DNA of 64,000 bases from Marisalimonas sp016777705 (GTDB taxonomy: Bacteria; Pseudomonadota; Alphaproteobacteria; Puniceispirillales; Marisalimonadaceae): contig NZ_CP159808.1 of the NCBI RefSeq assembly GCF_047717795.1, forward strand, positions 434,001-498,000, in the 5' to 3' direction. The notes under the pieces were generated by a model. That model had not been told where the DNA came from. It was given only the letters and a program-made list of their open reading frames with translations, and searched no databases. Positions 61,116 to 64,000 of the stretch are shown piece after piece (position 1 is the stretch's first letter; the number at the start of each line of letters is the position of its first letter). Position numbers and translations under genes: made by a program.

Positions 61116-61578
61116 CTGAACTACAAGGAGATAAAGACAGAGTGCTTGTGCAGTTTAATTAGGACTATCATTCCTGCTCATTTAAGAGTCACCAAGAGTC
61201 AAAGCTACACACTCATATGTCATAGATTCTGAATACACTAAAAGCTCTCAGTAGACTCTGGATTGGATTTAAATTGGTTAACACTTATTTGACCCCATCT
61301 GTCTAAGAGCACAACTATATAATACGTATAGGGCGGCACTGGCTCTAGCATGGGGGGTCATTTAAAATGATACATATAAGTGTCTTTAACATCTAAATAT
61401 AATTATCATTTACGTAAGGCTATTCCATTACCGGAACATTTCTTAACTGTGAAAGAAACTGTGAAAGAAAACGTGCCTGTTGACACGGATTCAGGAATAC
61501 ATAATATGAGGCTACTGCTTATGTTCAGTTGTAAGTGGTGCACTTGAAGTGAATAGAACTACTTCTCAGCCGCACCAT
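61116..61578 (+). repeat. Right-end repeat, right copy (IR-R)
   Basis: Inverted match to 54697-55158. It contains the two adjacent ACTGTGAAAGA sites (61446 and 61458) and ends at att3. The stretch 61052-61115 before it holds nothing recognised; together they explain the long gene-free region after 61051. Confidence 0.92.
61562..61578 (+). other. att3 (right attachment site of the island)
   Basis: CTTCTCAGCCGCACCAT, 17 bases identical to the tRNA-Leu 3' end. After it the sequence (TCCTAAATTT) no longer matches the element left end, so this is the junction with chromosomal DNA. The 180 bases from here to 61758 are chromosomal and hold only a promoter. Confidence 0.9.
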
Positions 61579-61688
61579 TCCTAAATTTAACTCATTGTAA
61601 TTATTAAATTATTCTTCTTTAACAAAAAGGTATGAAACAAAGTGAGGAACATTTGGTGCCTATGTTTACTGGATAACTTTTGTTTTTG

Positions 61689-61718
61689 TTGACATAATAT
61701 TTTTCATAGAACTAGAAT
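61689..61718 (+). promoter_or_regulatory. Promoter before the GYD-domain gene
   Basis: TTGACA at 61689-61694, 18 bases, then TAGAAT at 61713-61718. It lies 41 bases before the GYD gene start. Confidence 0.65.
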
Positions 61719-61758
61719 CATTTAATTAAAAATAAAACATAATATATGGGAGGTAATT

Positions 61759-62082
61759 ATGAAATTTATATTTTTAGGTAATTATAGTAATGCAGGTCTT
61801 GAAGGATTCATAAAAAATCCAAGTCAAGATAGAAAATCTGTAATCTCTGGTATGATGAATAAAGCTGGTGGAACAATGGACAGTATTTATTTAACTAGAG
61901 GTAATTATGACGTAGTTGTTGTAGGAGATGCACCTGATTTTGAAACAGTTGGCGCTATCAAAATGATGATAATGGCTACGGGAGCATTTAAAGAAGCAGT
62001 AATCTTAGAAGAAACAGATTTTAATAAAATAGCTAAGAAAGCGTCTGATATAGCAAGTTCGTACAAGGCTCCCAACTCATAA
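61759..62082 (+). CDS. GYD domain-containing protein
   Basis: Small ferredoxin-like-fold protein, 107 residues. The family name motif appears as RGNYDVVVVGDAPD after FIFLGNYSNAGLEGFIKNPS; the C-terminal half contains FETVGAIKMMIMATGAFKEAVILEE. The function of GYD proteins is poorly known. The ATG follows GGGAGG, and a good promoter lies upstream. It is the first chromosomal gene after the island. Confidence 0.85.
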   Translation: MKFIFLGNYSNAGLEGFIKNPSQDRKSVISGMMNKAGGTMDSIYLTRGNYDVVVVGDAPDFETVGAIKMMIMATGAFKEAVILEETDFNKIAKKASDIASSYKAPNS

Positions 62083-62100
62083 ATATTTTAAATTTCTGAA

Positions 62101-62211
62101 TGTATGAGTCAAATTAGTTTTAATTCCTGACTCATACAGCCACTATAACCTCATCCCATGTAACATTAACTCTGATTACACTAACGCTGCTGTATGACTC
62201 TGTATGAGTCA
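62101..62211 (+). repeat. Repeated TGTATGAGTCA motif (direct and inverted)
   Basis: TGTATGAGTCA occurs at 62101-62111 and 62201-62211, an inverted copy TGACTCATACA at 62128-62138, and a variant TGTATGACTC at 62191-62200. The first and inverted copies can pair as an 11-bp stem. It may be a bidirectional terminator or a regulator site between the convergent GYD and NTF2-like genes. Confidence 0.6.
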
Positions 62212-62227
62212 TTAAAATGATTAACAT

Positions 62228-62605
62228 TTAACTTATATCTTTCATAGCCTCTGCCATTTTTTGACTGTCATCATAAAAATTAAACTCTACCTCTAAACCT
62301 TCTTTAATAACAAAATGGTGAATAGATTTTGAATTTAAGTTGTCAGCTGTGATATTAACAAAAACACAAACATCTGTTTCATTTGAAACAACTTTTTCAA
62401 TATCAAGATTAAATCCGGGCCAAATTTTATCTAGTTTAGCAATAACATTTTCTAAAAATGATTGAAAACCAATGTATGTACCAGATAAAGAATGGTTCCC
62501 ATTAATATTAATTTTACATTCAGGATGGTATATTTTGGCTAGAGACTCCATGTCACCTTCTGCAAAGTTCTTATATCCACCTAAAACAATCTCTTCAGCT
62601 GTCAT
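62228..62605 (-). CDS. NTF2-like (SnoaL-like) protein
   Basis: 125 residues with the cone-shaped fold pattern: an N-terminal helical pair (EEIVLGGYKNFAEGDMESLAKIYHPECKININ) typical of SnoaL/NTF2-like proteins, a mid segment SGTYIGFQSFLENVIAKLDKIW, then strands with VSNETDVCVFVNIT. Such proteins are isomerases, cyclases or ligand binders; no catalytic set can be assigned. It is convergent with the GYD gene. Confidence 0.8.
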   Translation of the reverse strand: MTAEEIVLGGYKNFAEGDMESLAKIYHPECKININGNHSLSGTYIGFQSFLENVIAKLDKIWPGFNLDIEKVVSNETDVCVFVNITADNLNSKSIHHFVIKEGLEVEFNFYDDSQKMAEAMKDIS

Positions 62606-62662
62606 TTTTTTCTCCCTGTTTTATTATTAAGTCTTAGTCTATACAAAAAATTAATTTTTTAC

Positions 62663-62820
62663 CAACACCCCATCTGCTGTAGACCCTATGTATAGATATA
62701 TATGTAATTATTATCTAACTATAAGAACATTTGTATGTATCACTTAATTGACCTATCCATGTATGGGCATTGGGGGTGTGTACGTTATCTGTATATGGAG
62801 TCTGCAGCAGATGGATGTTG
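62663..62820 (+). repeat. Imperfect inverted repeat, arms of about 33 bp
   Basis: CAACACCCCATCTGCTGTAG near 62663 and the inverse of CTGCAGCAGATGGATGTTG ending near 62820 match with a few differences (CAACATCCATCTGCTGCAG when inverted). The 158-bp span has no gene. It may be a small MITE-like insertion or the hairpin of a noncoding RNA. Confidence 0.55.
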
Positions 62821-62842
62821 CAAAGTTCAGAATTATTGCAGG

Positions 62843-63436
62843 TTACTTATAATTATCTAATACCATTTTTTTAAACCCTTCACTAGGCCATTCAATTATC
62901 ATAGTTATATCAGGCTTATCTTTTTTTAATTTCATAAATTGATTTATTATATTCTTTGAGAAAAAGTTTCCTTCTAAATAAATTTGTTTGATAGCTTTTT
63001 GATTGTATGCCCAATCAATTATTTTTTGTCCTCCAATATCAGTAATTCCACACTCAACAAATGCTATGGTAGAGGTTGTAGTTGGAAGTACATTAAGAAT
63101 TTTAATAATGCCTTCATCTTTTAAATCTTTATTAAAACTCATGCTAATTGTTTTTAGTACAGGTACTTTTTGATGGCTGATTTTTTTAATAGCATTGGAT
63201 ATTTCATCTGCATCCAAGATATTCAAATTAGCTCTTCTAATAATTAAATCATAACTATTATTTGAAGATGTTAATTCTTTGGCAACCTTTAAAGATTTAG
63301 GTTTGTCTATTTTGGTAAGTGCAGCAATAAGATGACCCAAACCTTGATTATTTGATGTAATGGAGGCGTTTGAACTTAAAATTGGTAAACTAATAAACAA
63401 AAGGTTTATTAAAATAAATTTTATAAAAGTATCCAT
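62843..63436 (-). CDS. Secreted leucine-rich-repeat-like protein
   Basis: 197 residues. A signal peptide (about 1-24) is followed by repeats that resemble ribonuclease-inhibitor-type LRRs: LKTISMSFNKDLKDEGIIKILNVL, TIAFVECGITDIGGQKIIDW and IKQIYLEGNFFSKNIINQF, each with an L-x-x-N/C-x-I/L pattern. Only three to four repeats are visible, so it could also be an incomplete LRR protein. It lies alone between noncoding stretches; its function is unknown. Confidence 0.65.
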   Translation of the reverse strand: MDTFIKFILINLLFISLPILSSNASITSNNQGLGHLIAALTKIDKPKSLKVAKELTSSNNSYDLIIRRANLNILDADEISNAIKKISHQKVPVLKTISMSFNKDLKDEGIIKILNVLPTTTSTIAFVECGITDIGGQKIIDWAYNQKAIKQIYLEGNFFSKNIINQFMKLKKDKPDITMIIEWPSEGFKKMVLDNYK

Positions 63437-63574
63437 ATTAATAACATAACCTAAACAAAAATACCTCGTAAAGTGTTAACCCTGCTTTAAGTCATTTTAG
63501 ATATAAAATATATTTTACTTGTTAAGATAGTATTTAAAGAGGATAAGTTATTTAATTAAGTAAAAGGATTATAA

Positions 63575-63682
63575 ATGTCTAAAAAAGAGAAATATATATT
63601 TACAGATTCATTATTCTCAGAGATTGTACTTGCAATTCTGATAGGGTTTCCATTAGGGTTTTGTACTCTTGGATTGTATTAG
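63575..63682 (+). CDS. Small membrane protein, 35 aa
   Basis: A short ORF, not a known family: a charged start (MSKKEKYIFTDSLFSE) and one predicted membrane helix (IVLAILIGFPLGFCTLGL). The ATG has AAAGGA seven bases upstream, which supports translation. It lies in a long gene-poor stretch after the LRR-like gene. Confidence 0.5.
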   Translation: MSKKEKYIFTDSLFSEIVLAILIGFPLGFCTLGLY

Positions 63683-64000
63683 TGAAAATTATTGAATATA
63701 TTCTTTTAGCATAAATAATCCCAACACAATATAGCACACAAAATCTGTACTTTTTTGTTTATGTCAAATGTCTTAATTTTATACTAAAATTATTAATGCT
63801 CTCAATACAGATATTGAATGTTAATTGGTTTGATTGCTTTGACCGGAGGAAAGTATGACAATTGAGGTGACATAAATAAAATGGATGTTGCTCTTAAAGT
63901 TTTAATGCTTCCAGTTTTTTTTTGTTATATGATAAAACTAATAACAATCCCTTTTAACAACCAAAAATAGGACAGAGTTAGATAGGAAATGAAAAGAATA
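63683..64000 (+). other. End of window, no secure gene
   Basis: This stretch holds a possible 29-codon ORF at 63881-63970 (MDVALKVLMLPVFFCYMIKL start) preceded by a six-codon ORF with a GGAGG site at 63855, which may couple their translation. Neither can be supported strongly; nothing else was recognised. Confidence 0.3.

Larger units (their letters stand above)
53405..61578 (+). mobile_element. Element B: integrase and paired-caspase element with inverted ends
   Basis: Bounded by att2 and att3, about 8.2 kb. Order: left end, tyrosine integrase (+), an inverted attP-like junction, inverted right end, caspase-like gene A (-), a 29-codon leftover, repeats and iterons, promoter, replication-like gene (+), MORN-caspase gene B (+), LPP20-like gene (+), right end. 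There is no phage structural or transposase gene. The two halves mirror each other, with inverted copies of both the ends (462 bp) and the caspase domain (about 780 bp). Confidence 0.85.

Noticed and set aside
53405..61578. Element B as a prophage
   Set aside because: No capsid, terminase, portal, tail or lysis gene was seen; only an integrase and a replication-like gene could be shared with phages.
54697..61578. Element B as a composite transposon
   Set aside because: There are inverted repeats but no transposase, and the boundaries are tRNA att sites instead of target-site duplications.

Overview
The window is AT-rich chromosomal DNA from an alphaproteobacterium, probably a low-GC, small-genome and plausibly marine lineage. 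The class is suggested by an ATP12-type F1-ATPase assembly chaperone, a DUF2237 protein, a bactofilin, lipB, a short LID-less adenylate kinase and the gene order secY-adk-rpsM. The exact family cannot be fixed by eye.

Region 1 (1-14008) is housekeeping and catabolic DNA: a partial PlsC acyltransferase, DUF2237, a bactofilin, NudC, an Old Yellow Enzyme, a nitroreductase, two SDRs, an alpha/beta hydrolase, a CaiB-type CoA-transferase next to a crotonase-fold protein, an amidohydrolase paired with a hydroxyisobutyrate-dehydrogenase-like enzyme, an EamA transporter, a GNAT protein and a Gfo/Idh/MocA oxidoreductase. It looks like small-molecule and CoA-thioester metabolism. tRNA-Thr and rlmB follow.

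Region 2 (15149-46416) is one 31-kb run of translation and transcription genes, all on the plus strand: tRNA-Tyr, tuf, tRNA-Trp, secE-nusG, rplK-rplA, an L10 leader, rplJ-rplL, rpoB-rpoC, rpsL-rpsG-fusA-tuf, the S10 and spc operons, secY-adk, and rpsM-rpsK-rpoA-rplQ with a terminator. Good sigma70-type promoters lie before rpsL and rpsM. The two tuf genes sit in a 1,265-bp direct repeat with no difference seen by eye. The upstream copy carries the last bases of fusA, so the str-operon copy is the likely donor.

Region 3 (46426-50772) holds an RNase H-fold-like protein, an RluC-type pseudouridine synthase, a HAD phosphatase, the ATP12 chaperone, a conserved hypothetical protein and lipB.

Region 4 (50850-61578) is a mobile island built on the 3' end of tRNA-Leu(GAG). 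The last 17-18 bases of the tRNA recur at 53405, at 54697 (inverted) and at 61562. Element A (50920-53422) keeps only the first 64 codons of its integrase plus three unfamiliar genes. Element B (53405-61578) has a full tyrosine recombinase, an internal inverted copy of a complete attP-like junction, 462-bp terminal inverted repeats, two secreted caspase-like proteases facing away from each other (one fused to MORN repeats), an LPP20-like secreted protein, and a central control region with seven tandem 11-bp iterons, palindromes and a promoter in front of a replication-initiator-like protein. There are no phage structural genes and no transposase. This is the most unusual part of the window.

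Region 5 (61579-64000) returns to chromosome: a GYD-domain protein, an NTF2-like protein, a secreted leucine-rich-repeat-like protein, short repeats and one or two very small membrane-protein genes.
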